From the NCBI GenBank assembly GCA_050084985.1, contig JBITNC010000001.1, positions 193,936,001 through 194,000,000 on the forward strand: a stretch of 64,000 nucleotides of DNA, read 5' to 3'. Each line of letters begins with the position of its first letter. Position 1 is the stretch's first letter. The notes below the pieces were generated by a model that saw nothing but the letters and a program-made list of their open reading frames with translations, was not told the DNA's origin and made no database searches. A program made the position numbers and the translations under genes. This DNA is from Nageia nagi (Eukaryota; Pinophyta). This document shows, piece by piece, positions 19,440 to 30,377 of the stretch.

Positions 19440-20720
19440 CTTATAGTGTTGATTGATATATTCACCATAATTAAAATATTATGGTCAACAACCTCCTCAA
19501 CCACCTTTATATCTACCATAGTATCCATTGCCTCTACCTTGATCTTTCCCTTGATTATCATATTGATCCTTTGATGAATTGTATCGCTCATGTGCTTATT
19601 GTTGTGTGGATGCTATGTTGGGTACATATGTGACCTTTTAATCATCCATAAATGGTATTGTAATTTGCTTGATTGCATGGAACTTAGGCATTTGATATGT
19701 TTGGGCTATGAAGGCTCTCAAGTTGCATATGAGATCTTATTCGATATCATCTAGGAATTATTTTCCTCTACATTGATGGGTCAAGTGGTTGTGAAATATA
19801 CAAGTACAAAAACTTATTTTTCCATCAATTATATGATTTTGAATATCAATTATTGGGCAATATTTGGTACTATGGATCCTATTGGTGTGGTAGTGTTGGT
19901 AGTATTCTTGATCAAGCTTTTTAAGCATCAAGCACTTGTTTAACATATGACCTTCCTTGGTGCATAGCTGGATCCAAATTTCCCTATATTGTGTATGGGT
20001 GGTAGGATTTTACTACATTGAAATTTTATTAATTTATTCCATTAGTTTAACTAGTTGATTAGACAAATCATCATTTGTAGTGTTCATCCACCAAGGTTAT
20101 GATGCAATTTTGATTACTTGTAAGGCATCAATATATGTTAGGTATATTATTTCCATGGCCCATTTAAATTTCAATTGTATTCCCAAAATAAACCATTCTA
20201 CCTTCAATTTTTTGATCATTGGTTCTTGAAGTCACCTCTATGTTACTTTGAAACATCGATCATATTCTTGAACTATTTCCCTTGGTGCTATAATCATTTC
20301 ATGCATTTTGCTTATGCTTTCTAGTTCAAATTCTAGGATGTGGTATTTGGCTTTAAAATTAGTTTTAATTTATTCCCATGAATTCATCATTTATCTTGGT
20401 GTAACCTTCTTAAATTTCATAAACCACTATAGCACTTAATCTCATAACTTAGCTATAAATTCAATTATGGAGGTGGAATCATTAGTAATATTTCATCATA
20501 CCCATTCATTTTCTAGGATGAAAATATTCTCCTTTAGGTCATGGGTATCCTTATGGAATATTGATAATTTTGTAGAAGTAAACATTTGCTATGGTTGTTG
20601 TTGTTTTTGTTGAGTGTTATGTTGATATCATCTATTTTGTGGAGGTTGAGGATTTGGTATCATTAGACGATGATATTGGTTAGAGGTTCAATATGATCTC
20701 TCAAATGATTTATGTCAAAA
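19440..20720 (-). pseudogene. Minus-strand gypsy gag remnant
   Basis: Read from about 20720 down. The part around 20200-20480 gives 'MIIAPREIVQEYDRCFKV' and 'VEWFILGIQLKFKWAM', resembling the retrotransposon gag domain ('..G.S..EY..RF......', 'WFIAGL....'). The open frame 19758-19946 contains HYHTNRIHSTKYCPIIDIQN, resembling the zinc-binding-like block 'YH...GH.TE.C..L...I..LI..G.I'. About 19510-19610 gives DQGRGNGYYGRYKGG, a glycine/arginine-rich tail typical of gag. Strongly decayed. It may be the gag of element H, separated by later insertions, or a different gypsy element. The order on the minus strand (gag above pol) is consistent with either. Confidence 0.6.
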
Positions 20721-21271
20721 TAGTTTTTATTGATTACTTTGAAAATATCCTTAAAGTGTGGCTCTAGTACTCATTGTATTGTTGTAATCAATGGGTGATA
20801 TTCAATTTTGGATCTCTTAAATGGTACAATTAAGCTTCTTAAGATTTCAAGGTTGTCTAGTGGTGCAAAGGGTAGGGAGAAATTATGGGGAAATAAGTAT
20901 TCAATCTATCATATTTTATGATTATCTATACTTATGATACTCATGTTATTGAACATTATAGGGGTAAAGGGTACTATGGTTCTCTCTATATTTTTTGGGG
21001 TTATCTCATTTATCTCTCGATCGATGGATTTTATGATTTCCTCTATTATTGGGCTAGTTCTAGATTAGGGTGCTGGGTTTGGCTTGTCTTCCTATGGTAT
21101 TTACCAATAAGGTGAGGAAATCACCATGAGTGAAAATAGTGTTGATAAGTTGGTAGTAATAGCTCCTATTATTTTATTTATTATTTAGGATGCAAAATTG
21201 AATAAATGAGAAAGGGTTTCTCCTCTTTGGTATTCGAAATATCATTGTATAGGTTTGATAATATCTACCTT

Positions 21272-21790
21272 CTATGGTTCAAGTTTGGTTTCTAAATATT
21301 CTTCTATACTGGCTATGGATACTAAGTTTTCAACATCTTTATCAATTATATTATAGGATTGGTAGACTAATGATTGAATCATGTTGTCTAGTATAGTGTG
21401 AAATAGATTTACAAATATCACTTCTTTTGGGATTTCTAGTGAGCTTAAAAATGGTTCGAATGAATCATCATCATACTCATTCATGTTTTTCTCTACTACT
21501 AAAAATCCTCCTATAGTGCTATCCCCCTCAACATTTACCACTACTTATAATGGTGGTAGGTCATCAATCAATATCTCCTCAGTGGTATCTAGGTTTTCCA
21601 TCCATCTAAGGTATATTTTATCATTGGTTATCTTTCCTTTGGTATTTTTCTCCAAATTCTTCACATGGTTATCTACTAGTTCTTTCATTCCATCCTAAAC
21701 TTCTTTCTAGTTTTTCCCTCTAATTCTTGTCCTAATAGTGAACTCAATTCATTAATCATATCTTGTTCCATTTGTAGCTTCTTCTTTTCC
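21272..21790 (-). pseudogene. Unrecognised acidic protein fragment, upstream of gag remnant
   Basis: The minus-strand frame 21272-21541 (89 codons) continues upstream, apart from one stop and one frameshift, to a methionine near 21790: 'MEKKKLQMEQDMINELSSLL', then 'DNHVKNLEKN', 'IYLRWMENLDTTEEILIDDL', and later 'DDDSFEPFLSSLEIPKEVIF'. It is rich in Glu, Asp and Leu with a possible coiled coil at the start. I recognise no family. Its position just before the gag remnant on the same strand suggests it is the N-terminal part of that gag or an extra frame of the same element. The plus-strand frame 21483-21698 is its shadow. Confidence 0.45.
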
Positions 21791-21799
21791 ATATTTGTA

Positions 21800-23185
21800 C
21801 ATATTTTATCTTGTAATTAATTATCATATTATATTTTTTTATGCTACATTGAACCCTTCTCTTTTTAACATTTTCAATGCTCTATTTTTTGTATTTTGCC
21901 TCATCCTTCTATCTCACCCATTTTTATGGATTTTCCACCAATCATCATGTCTTCTCATCATCCCCTTTCTTCATACTTTTATTCTCCCCATTAGTTTAAT
22001 TAATCCTTATCCCTAAGATATTTCTTCCCTATCCCTTAGTGCCTCCCCACTACAAATAGGAGAGGGAATGAGGGGTAACCCCTTGTTCTATCAAATATCA
22101 TTTGTAAATATGTGGGATATTATATAGAAAGAGTTTCATTGATCCTCTAATGAATATTTATTTTCTATATTCCCATGATACCTAATCCTAGAGTGCGAAT
22201 TCAATGGTGTAAGTATTTAAGGTATTTAGTACCCACTTTTTGACCTTATATATCCAATGTTGTGTTGATTTTTCTAATTGAATTAAATTTTCATTATCTC
22301 ACTTAATTTATGGAATAAGAACATATTTTTTAAAATTTATTTTCTTATTTATCCATTTTTAAAATAAGTTTAGGAATTCATAGAAGAATACTTCGTAACT
22401 TTCATCTCCATGAATTAACTTAGTTTTTTATTATTATATCCAGTTCATTGAATGATCCACTTTTTGAAGTTTTTCAATTCTCTTGAGAACCAATCTTGTA
22501 GTGATTTTGAAGATGGAATGAAAGGTACTTACTTGTAACTATTATTCAACATTCCATTTGATCATTGAATCCTCTATATTATAGATATCCCAACATCAAA
22601 ACTATTGATCGATAAAATCAATTGGGTGGGTTCTTATCTACAATTGAGAATCGATGAATAAATAGAAAGGAACAATAGAAATAAAAGAGATAATAATTGA
22701 GTCACAAAAAGGGGGATAAGTATTTATTAATATAATAATATTTGATAAATTCGATTACAATGATTATTGGAACAATATTTATCTCTCTTATATCAGCTCT
22801 CACCTACCTCTCCATCATATATTCGGTCCTCCCTTTAATAACTTAAGTCAATTTCCTAGAGGATGCATTGATTCAATAAAAGGTGGGAACCTTTCAAGGT
22901 GAATAAATATATTTATTCTTTAATCATCTTGATTAGTATTGATCAAAATTAAATATTTTTAATTCTTTCCTACTAACATATGGGCATTGGGGTCTTAAGG
23001 GACAAAGGTGGAGGTCTCCTCTACCATATTTTAGGGTTTAACACTTTATTATGCATGATCAAAGATATATTAAGACATTATATCACACATATTTATCAAA
23101 ACAAAAGGGCCACATCACTATCTCTTAGCATGATAAACTCATATCATAGTTAATTTCTTGACATTTTTAAAGTTCTTGGAGATAT
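21800..23185. other. Gene-poor stretch
   Basis: T-rich and AT-rich sequence; plus-strand frame 21795-22016 has no recognisable motif. No LTR pair or repeat was identified. Confidence 0.5.
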
Positions 23186-23189
23186 AATT

Positions 23190-24005
23190 CAAGTGGACTA
23201 TCTATCTTACTTATGCAGGAATTTTAGGATGTACACAAGCTTGCTTCTTTTCATGATATTTCTAATATAAAATATAGTCATTTATGAATGCATGTATCAT
23301 TGCATAATGTAATCCCAATGTCCTTATCATTTTCTTCTTTACATATTTGGACTCTAGAATTATATCATAATTTATAAGCATATTTTTCAACATATCTAGA
23401 CAACCATGTTTTGGTTTGAGATTATACAATTTAGCCATTATCGATATCTTTATATACTTTTTATAACCTAGGTATAATGGTAGTTTGGCATCTTTAACAA
23501 AGTTATGATATTTATTAGTAATAACCTCTCCATAATATGACTAGAACTCAATATCATTATCTTATAGTTCTTATCCACTCTTTAAGAAATTGATATTGAG
23601 AAATCTAAGTACATCATTGATCATTCCAATGATATTATCTTGTATATATTCAATAATTGGACCTACATAAGTGGAAAAGCACATGTCTAATGTACATTTA
23701 TCAAAACTAGGGTGTTATTATCTCCCCATAATATGTGTCTTATTAATCCTATTAAAAATCAAGTGGTTATTAACCTTCAAAAAACTAAGAGTTTAAATAT
23801 TTCAGCACTTCCAACTTGGACATTTAGTTCATTCAAGATCATTTGAATTATTTATTATGAAATACAATAATTGGTCAACCCCATAATAATACTCATCACT
23901 ATGCTACATGGGTAGATATGAGCAAAGCAAAACCTTTCTTCATTAATTATAATAACATAGTTGAAACACTTAGCTTCTCTTAGCCAAGATTTGTCAATGA
24001 TTCTT
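23190..24005 (-). pseudogene. CACTA (En/Spm-type) transposase fragment
   Basis: CACTA elements are cut-and-paste DNA transposons common in plants. On the minus strand about 23545 down to 23190 reads NKYHNFVKDAKLPLYLGYKK, KISIMAKLYNLKPKHGC, 'KMIRTLGLHYAMIHAFINDY' and 'HPKIPA'. These match the tnp2/Transposase_21 region ('LY.GC.K...LSA...L.NLK...GWSD', 'K.....LGL.Y..IHAC.NDC.L', 'HP.IPA.V.RYF'). The Trp-Ser-Asp and the cysteines are lost. Further upstream, near 24000, 'DKSWLREAKC' resembles the start of the transposase-associated domain ('MDKSW'). The catalytic region and the terminal CACTA repeats are not visible. Assignment is from motif recall. Confidence 0.65.
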
Positions 24006-24301
24006 GATGCAAGATCTCCTTATACTTAACCACATCATAGATCACTCAAAGTCCTCTAAACAAAAAGCTTTGACTAAAATAGTTATTACCTAGCCTTGTA
24101 CAAGGGTTTTTTTTATTTTCTTTTTTGTAATATTTGCATTTATTTATATTTCTTTCTTCATTTTAACATTCAAGTTTACATTTTGTGATGATGAACTAAA
24201 CTCTCCTATAAGATAATTTTTATTTGAATCTTACAATATGAAGTAACATTTTAGTATGATTATATTTTAGTTTATTATTTGCATACAACCTTATAGATCT
24301 A

Positions 24302-24530
24302 GTGGAATATGGTTTTCAATACCTCAAATACATAAATGATTATTATTATATTACACCCATAATGGAATATTATACATGTATGGTTAATCTTATTGGTCAT
24401 TTTGGACATCTAGATGAAGTAAAAGACTTTATAAATAACATACCAATAAAACATGATACTATAATATGGACTTGTTTTCTTGGGGCCTATAGAATTTATA
24501 CAAAAGGCCAATGTACTATTTGACAAAACT
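24302..24530 (+). pseudogene. PPR fragment 1 (C-terminal E-type module)
   Basis: The open frame reads 'YGFQYLKYINDYYYITPIME' and 'YYTCMVNLIGHFGHLDEVKD', then 'FINNIPIKHDTIIWTCFLGAY'. This matches the end of plant PLS-class PPR proteins ('YF.SM...Y.I.P..EHYTCMVDLLGRAGHL.EA..FI..MP..PD..IW..LLGACR'). PPR proteins act in organelles in RNA editing, splicing or stability. It stops at 24521 before any complete E+ or DYW domain. Confidence 0.7.
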
Positions 24531-24559
24531 TAATATAGAGACACTATCTAATGGACTAT

Positions 24560-25260
24560 AATTTCTATAAGATATTACTATATATATAGAATGTGCATGG
24601 CTTAAAGTCTCTCAAGTATTTTCAAAAAATGAAATTGACTAGTTTTAGACCATATTAAATAATAATTGCAAATATTCTAACTGTATATGCACTTTAAATA
24701 ACTTTAAAATGGGGTATTAAAATTTGTGAAAAAATAATTAGATGTGGGTTTCTTTCACATGCAATTGTAATAAAAACCTTGAAATACATGTATGTAAAAT
24801 ATAGGATCATTAAGATGAGAAGGGTTTTATTTAACAACATAAGTTATGTACAAATAATTTCATGGACTGTAATAATTGTAGGGTATGCAAGGAATGGTTA
24901 TAGAAAGGAAGACATCAAACTATTAGAAAAAATAGCATATGTGGACATTAATCTAGATGATATTATATTTATCAATGTATTATCTACATGTAACCATATA
25001 GGTATAGTGAAAAATGTATATCAATAAATCAAATCCATGAATAATTATTATCATATTACAACCATAATGGAACACTATACATATATGGTTGACCTTATTG
25101 GTCATGTTGGGTATATAGATGAAGTAAAATACTTCATAAAAAGAATACCAATAAAACTTAATGTTACAATGTTGACTTATTTGCTTGGTTCCCTTAGAAT
25201 TTATATAAAAGGCACATGTACTATTTGACAAAATACAATAGAGAGACACCATATAATGGA
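24560..25260 (+). pseudogene. PPR fragment 2
   Basis: Begins with a PPR linker, 'SLKYFQKMKLTSFRPY', then 'GIKICEKIIRCGFLSHAIVI' ('G..IH..II..GF.S...V.N.L..MY.KCG'). The frame 24779-25027 continues with 'SWTVIIVGYARNGYRKEDIK' and 'INLDDIIFINVLSTCNHIGI' ('AMIAGYAQNG...EA..LF..M...GI.PD..TF..VLSAC.H.GLV'), and the frame 25037-25228 with 'MEHYTYMVDLIGHVGYIDEV' and 'IPIKLNVTMLTYLLGS'. A stop separates the two frames. It is the best preserved of the cluster and shows repeats in the normal order. The minus-strand frame 24980-25252 is a shadow. Confidence 0.75.
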
Positions 25261-25289
25261 TTGCAATGATTATTGGATATTACCAAATT

Positions 25290-25580
25290 GGGATTCTTAA
25301 GGAAGTTAAAAAATCTTTTTAAGGAAATATATAAAGAGACATGATTTCATAAAATGTAATGACCATAGGTTATGCATAAAACATGCACAATTTGGAGGCT
25401 CTCAATTATTTTTAAAAAATATAATTGATTGGTTTCAAACTAGATTCAATACCCATTGCAAATATTTTGGTTGTATGCATAACTTTTGTATCTTTAAAGT
25501 GGGGCATGGCCATTTGTGGAAAAATAATTAGATATGGATTTATGTCACATTATATTTAGACTAATTAATTATTTATGTAA
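25290..25580 (+). pseudogene. PPR fragment 3 (partial)
   Basis: Only pieces are readable, for example the block equivalent to 'G..I..KII..GF' near 25520 and 'gtaatgaccataggttatgc' near 25360, corresponding to the 'VSWNAMIAGYA' region. The rest is frameshifted. It is placed by alignment with fragments 2 and 4. Confidence 0.5.
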
Positions 25581-25879
25581 GAATATAATGTACTAATACA
25601 ACTATCTCAAAGGGAAAAATTATATAAATTTTGCATCTCAATTGGAGGTGATCATGAGGATATGTGCATAATCAACCTTTCGAACAAATGCTCTACCTAA
25701 TATTAAACTAAGTGACCGATAAGTAATTATTTACTCAATAAATTATTGTACTAATGAAACATATTAGGAGAATAAAGTTTCAATAATTCAAGAACATATA
25801 AAATAAATTCTTTTGGAAATACTACAAATTTTGTTACATAATATCACTCATAATTACCCAAAGTAAGATGCAAACTTAG

Positions 25880-26560
25880 TATAATTTAATCCTATAGATT
25901 ATATGTACAACTTTTGTAGCTTTAAAGTGAGGCATGAATACTCATGGAAAAATAGTTATATGTGGGTTTATTTTGCATTTAGGTATGATAATATCTCTTA
26001 TAGAAATGTACACAAGGAATGGTTTTAGCAAGGAATTCATCAAACCATTTGAACATATGTAATATATGGGCATTAATCCAAATGATGCAATTATGATAAG
26101 AACCCTGATAGACATGTATACAAAATATGGGAGCAATAATATGGAAAACATTTTATTTGATAGGTTATGAACAACTTATTTCATGGAATATAAATGATTA
26201 TAGGGTATGCAAGGAATATTTGTAGCAAGGAAGCCATCAAACACTTTGAATAAATGAAATATGTAAGTATTAAACCAAACAATGTTATATTTATTAGTGT
26301 ATAATATACATGTAACCATACAAGTAATTTACTAAAAGAGAACTATAAATACTTCAAATCCATGAATTTCTATTATTGTATTACATCCACAATGGAATAT
26401 TATACATGTGTGGTTAAAAATTTAGTCATGTTGGATGTATAGATTAATCAAAATACTTTATAACTAGTATGCCAATAAAACTTGATACTATAATATGGAC
26501 TTATTGGTTTGGTTCTTGTAAAAATCACACATAAGACCCTATATTATTTGTCAAAATTAA
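25880..26560 (+). pseudogene. PPR fragment 4
   Basis: Pieces in order: 'KNSYMWVYF'-like sequence near 25950 (equivalent of the 'IIRCGF' block), 'LIDMYTKYGSNNMENILFDR' near 26105-26165 ('LIDMYAKCG....A..LFD.M'), 'IKPNNVIFISV' near 26270-26300, and the C-terminal block from 26364 ('TSTMEYYTCVV'). Frameshifts separate them. The minus-strand frame at 25942-26151 is a shadow. Confidence 0.6.
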
Positions 26561-26569
26561 TCAAAGAGA

Positions 26570-27290
26570 TACCACCTAATGGATTGCAATAATTATAGGA
26601 TATTACTATATTATGATTTTAAAGGAAGCTAAAAATAGTTTTAGGGAAATGTAGTAGAAGCATACAATATCATGGAATGTAATGATCATGATATATACAC
26701 ATAATGGGCATGGTTTAGAGGATATCAAGTATTTTTATAAAATGCAATTGAATGATTTCACACCAAATTAAATAAGCATTATAAGCATTTTGGGTTTATG
26801 CGTAACTTTTGCAACTTTATAATGGGCCATATATATTCATAGAAAAATAATTGAGTGTGGGTTTCTTTTGCATACATTGTAACATTAAAATAGAAAGGAT
26901 TTTGTTTGATAAGATGAATTATGAACATATTATTTCATGGACTATTTTGATTACATGGTATGCAAGAAATGGTTGTAGTAATTAAGAAAGCCATCAAACT
27001 ATTTAAATAAATAGAATATGTGGTCATTAATCCATATGATGTTACATTTTTTAGTATATTATCTACACATATCCATACAAGTCTAATGAAAAAGGCCTAT
27101 CGATACTACAAATCCATGAATATTTATTTTTGTATTACATTTATAATTGAATACTATACATGTATTTTTTATCTTCCTAGCCATATTGAGCATCTAGATA
27201 AAGCAAGAAAACTTTGTAAATAACATGCCAATAAAACCTAATGTTGCAATATGGACATATTTGGTTGGCACCTATAAAATTCATAAAACC
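26570..27290 (+). pseudogene. PPR fragment 5
   Basis: 'KKIIECGFLLHT'-like sequence near 26850, 'MNYEHIISWTILI' near 26910-26955, then the frame 27020-27223: 'MVINPYDVTFFSILSTHIHT', 'KAYRYYKSMNIYFCITFIIE', 'YYTCIFYLPSHIEHLDKARK'. This is the usual 'PDDVTFISVLSACSH' to 'LDEA..FI' order. The block ending 'MPIKPNVAIWTYLVGTYK' follows after a frameshift. Confidence 0.65.
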
Positions 27291-27399
27291 TAACTTAAAG
27301 AATAATCCATACTTAAAATTAAACTACATGGAAGTGGTGTCTAACCTAACAAGCTAGTTTTCTTTTGAATTGTTAGATTACTCTTCACTAAACTCTTAG

Positions 27400-27650
27400 A
27401 TGGTAATGTTCATGAAGATGAATATGCATATATTTACATTTGAAATGAGGCCTTATAGTAGGGCAAGTGTATTTGAAAGTGGTATCCAACCTAATGAATT
27501 CATATTTGGTAGTATCCTTTGAGCTTTTATTAGCTCATTATCTCTTCAAGAGGGTGTTGACATCCATTGAAAGAATATAAGAAGTGGTTTTTTTCTTGAA
27601 GTTCATGATTATGAAAAATGCTTTTCATACACTGTAAATATGGATTTTCA
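27400..27650 (+). pseudogene. PPR fragment 6 (N-terminal-type repeat)
   Basis: 'ASVFESGIQPNEFIFGSIL' followed, after a stop, by 'SLSLQEGVDIH' and 'RSGFFLEVHDYEK'. This fits a PPR repeat pair ('M...GI.PN.FTFGSIL.AC..L.SLQEGV.IH..IIRSGF.SDV'). It lies after the C-terminal module of fragment 5 and so must belong to another copy. Confidence 0.65.
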
Positions 27651-27659
27651 TTATATATA

Positions 27660-28220
27660 TGAATTACATAATTTTTTTTCCATCATTAGAAATATGTACA
27701 AGTTTCTATGTATTTTTTTAAGAAAATATTTTAAGGTGGTTTTAACCATCCTCTTAGGGAATTTCAGGGTGTTTTGAGGGTGATTTAAAATCACCATAAG
27801 ATTCTTTCATAAAAATACTTTTTTGGTATGACATTATATTCAATTTACTGGTCACTTATTGATGAGGGGATCTACCTTGTACTATTGTATTTTCTTAGCT
27901 TCCACTTCATGTGCTATACTTTATACTTAATCCTTGCTTATTGCAGTCCATGTAATAGTAGGATCATCTAGTTGGAGTATTAATTTATTGCCTACTACAA
28001 TAAGTGTCTATGGATCATATTTTCCTATTGCCTTATCATAGTTAATATTTGACTTCAATCAATCATATTGTAGTTAAGTTTTCATCTTTGTAACTTATTA
28101 ATTTATTACCTATTGGAGTCTATTCTTGAGTATTCTTTATCCCTACAATAAATGAATTTTCCATATTATCTTTTCTTATTGAAATTGGGATTATTTATGG
28201 ATTTTAGTCATCTTTAAGCT
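27660..28220. other. Unassigned AT-rich stretch
   Basis: No recognisable coding sequence, repeat or regulatory element. Confidence 0.5.
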
Positions 28221-28229
28221 CCTCCTCAA

Positions 28230-28800
28230 AGGTCTAAATATCAAAAAAATATTTTTCAATTAGGCTCTAAGGTCCCTTATCCTTCTTTGAGTTCATCTTA
28301 GGGTGTCATTATATTATCCACTACTTCTTTTCCTTATATATTATATATACCTTATATGGGTAGTTGTTTATAAAATGTATAGTTATATAGCATACTATTA
28401 TTTTCATACTTGATAAATTAGGTCTAGACCTAATCCTTTGATATCAACTTGATATATTGAGGAAGTGATTTAGAAAAATATTTTTAAATATAAAATCTTG
28501 CAACCATTATTCTTGTACATGTCTTGGTGGTTAGTTCTATGGTGATTCATTTATTAATAGATTCTACAATTCCTTTAAAAAAAATTAATGCTAGAACTCA
28601 TATAGCAAGCTAGGTAGATTGATCTAAATTAGAGTCAAAATAATATTCTTTTTCAAAGGATTGAAACTTGAGTTCCATTTATCCAAAAAAAGCTCCTAGT
28701 TGTGAAAGAACCATAGACCTCTACTTAAAATATTATCCTAACTTATGTGAAGGTTAAGTTAAACATAATCAAGCTATTCAACATAACTACAACTTCGATA
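28230..28800 (-). pseudogene. LINE ORF1-type fragment (DUF4283 domain)
   Basis: Plant L1-type LINEs carry an ORF1 with a DUF4283 domain and zinc knuckle, thought to bind element RNA. On the minus strand, 28740 to 28560 reads 'NILSRGLWFF' then 'ELFLDKWNSSFNPLKKN' and 'INLPSLLYEF' ('VL..GPWFF....L.L..W...F.P', 'WV.LPNLP...W'). After a frameshift comes 'TCTRIMVARFYI' and 'SKSLPQYIKLISKD' ('YTCARI.VEIDLSK.LP..I.L....'). A further minus-strand frame at 28939-29181 has no clear homology and may be unrelated upstream sequence. No LINE reverse transcriptase was seen. Confidence 0.6.
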
Positions 28801-29189
28801 TACCCTTTCAAATTCTATTTTTATTTTAATCCATTTCCTTAAAAGATCTAAATTTGGGTAAGCTCATAAGAACTTGCATTCTCCCCTCTTATAAGATAGT
28901 TCAATGATTTATTTTGGAATGAGAAAGTATAAAGAGTCTCAATCTAGGTTAAGGAAGATCATTAGACCATCACCATGATTATTTTTTGTAAGCAAAGATC
29001 CTTCTAAGATAAACATTTCACCTCCATTATCAAGATGATTTACTACATAATTTTTAGTCCCTATTGATAGATTAGAGAGATAACAAGGAAGGAAATAAAT
29101 CCACAACATCTTGCTCCATAATGCCTCACTTGAAAGAGAGGAATTACAATAAAAAAATATTATGATGCATTCTGTTAACAATCATATAT

Positions 29190-30370
29190 AAATACCAAAA
29201 ATGATAATAAAATAATAATAATTTTAATAATATTTAAAATTAATAATAGTGATGATGATGATATTATAATTATAATTATTACTATATGTAAATCTCTTTT
29301 AGGTGTTAGTCATACAATTCAATATTTACTTATGTAGGTATTCCAATAAATATAAAAAAATCATAATACTTTCCTTGCTTGTAGGTTCAATAATATATAA
29401 TATATATATTCATTTTCATAATTCATACTTTTTCTAATAATTATTCTATTATGAAATAATTATGACATCCAATCCTTTTGTATAATAATTTACTTAAATA
29501 AAATATTTTTCAAAATAATATCTGCATATAACTAGATTTTTCTTTATTCATCATAGTAGTTTTTTGATACTTGAGTAAATAATATAATAAAATGTGCAAG
29601 TTTGTATCAAGATTCCAAAACCTATCATATGATAGCCCTATAAGGGATCAAACAAAAATGGAGCTCCTATTCAATATATCATAGATCTACATAAATAAAA
29701 AATAGATTCAAGCTACCTGCTACCCATCCATGACCTAATGATAGCTAAAATCTAACTTGGCATAAAAATAAAAATATAGAGATACAAATTTATGATTTTT
29801 GGTTGAAGCTTTGTCAAAGCGCAATTATAGATTTATTAGTTCATGATGAACTTTTTTATATGACTAGGAGGTCCCAAACTATTCAAAATTTCATTCAAAT
29901 CCTATTACTATTTCTTATGTTATTCTATTATCTCTTACTTCATGCTTAGATGATCTTTAAACATGATTCTTTCCTATATTTTTTATTTCCCCAAAATTGG
30001 ATTTTTATCTTAGAGTAATATTATCTTCTTCCTATTATGCACCTTATAGGGTTCTTCCTCACCTACTTCATTGTTCTATCTCTTTCTTTCAATAGGTACC
30101 ATTTCTCTTGAATTTTCATCCATTTCTAATTTTTTTAGTTTGTTGTATTTTATCTCCATTTCAACTTCAAATCCATTACTATCTAGCTAAGTTTATTCTA
30201 TTTACTCAACTTCAAGTGCATTAAAGGGTTTATACTTTCAATTTTTTTCTCTTTTATATTTTGTGCTTTCCATTGTGACTATTTTTATACCTAAGACTAA
30301 TCTTATCTCTAGTTGTTTTATTTTTGGGTTGGCCTCCATGCCTTTGTTATAATTTTAATATTTTCCAATC
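29190..30370. other. Gene-poor; AT-rich low-complexity stretch at 29200-29290
   Basis: About 29200-29290 is a run of 'aataataat'- and 'gatgatgat'-type trinucleotide words. The rest holds no gene I can recognise. Confidence 0.5.
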
Positions 30371-30377
30371 TTTAAGG

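Larger units (their letters stand above)
24300..27650 (+). repeat. Cluster of tandem degraded PPR gene ends
   Basis: The same C-terminal PPR block occurs at about 24328, 25038, 26364 and 27118 (spacings about 710, 1326 and 754 bp). Each has 'tattacacccataatggaa' or a variant, then a 'tacatgtatggtt' block, then 'gaagtaaaa' or a variant, then a 'ccaataaaac' block. A second recurrent block, 'aaaaataattagatgtgggt', occurs at about 24733, 25521, 25949 and 26847. In a real PPR gene each block would occur once, so these are repeated gene fragments and not repeats within one protein. Confidence 0.75.
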
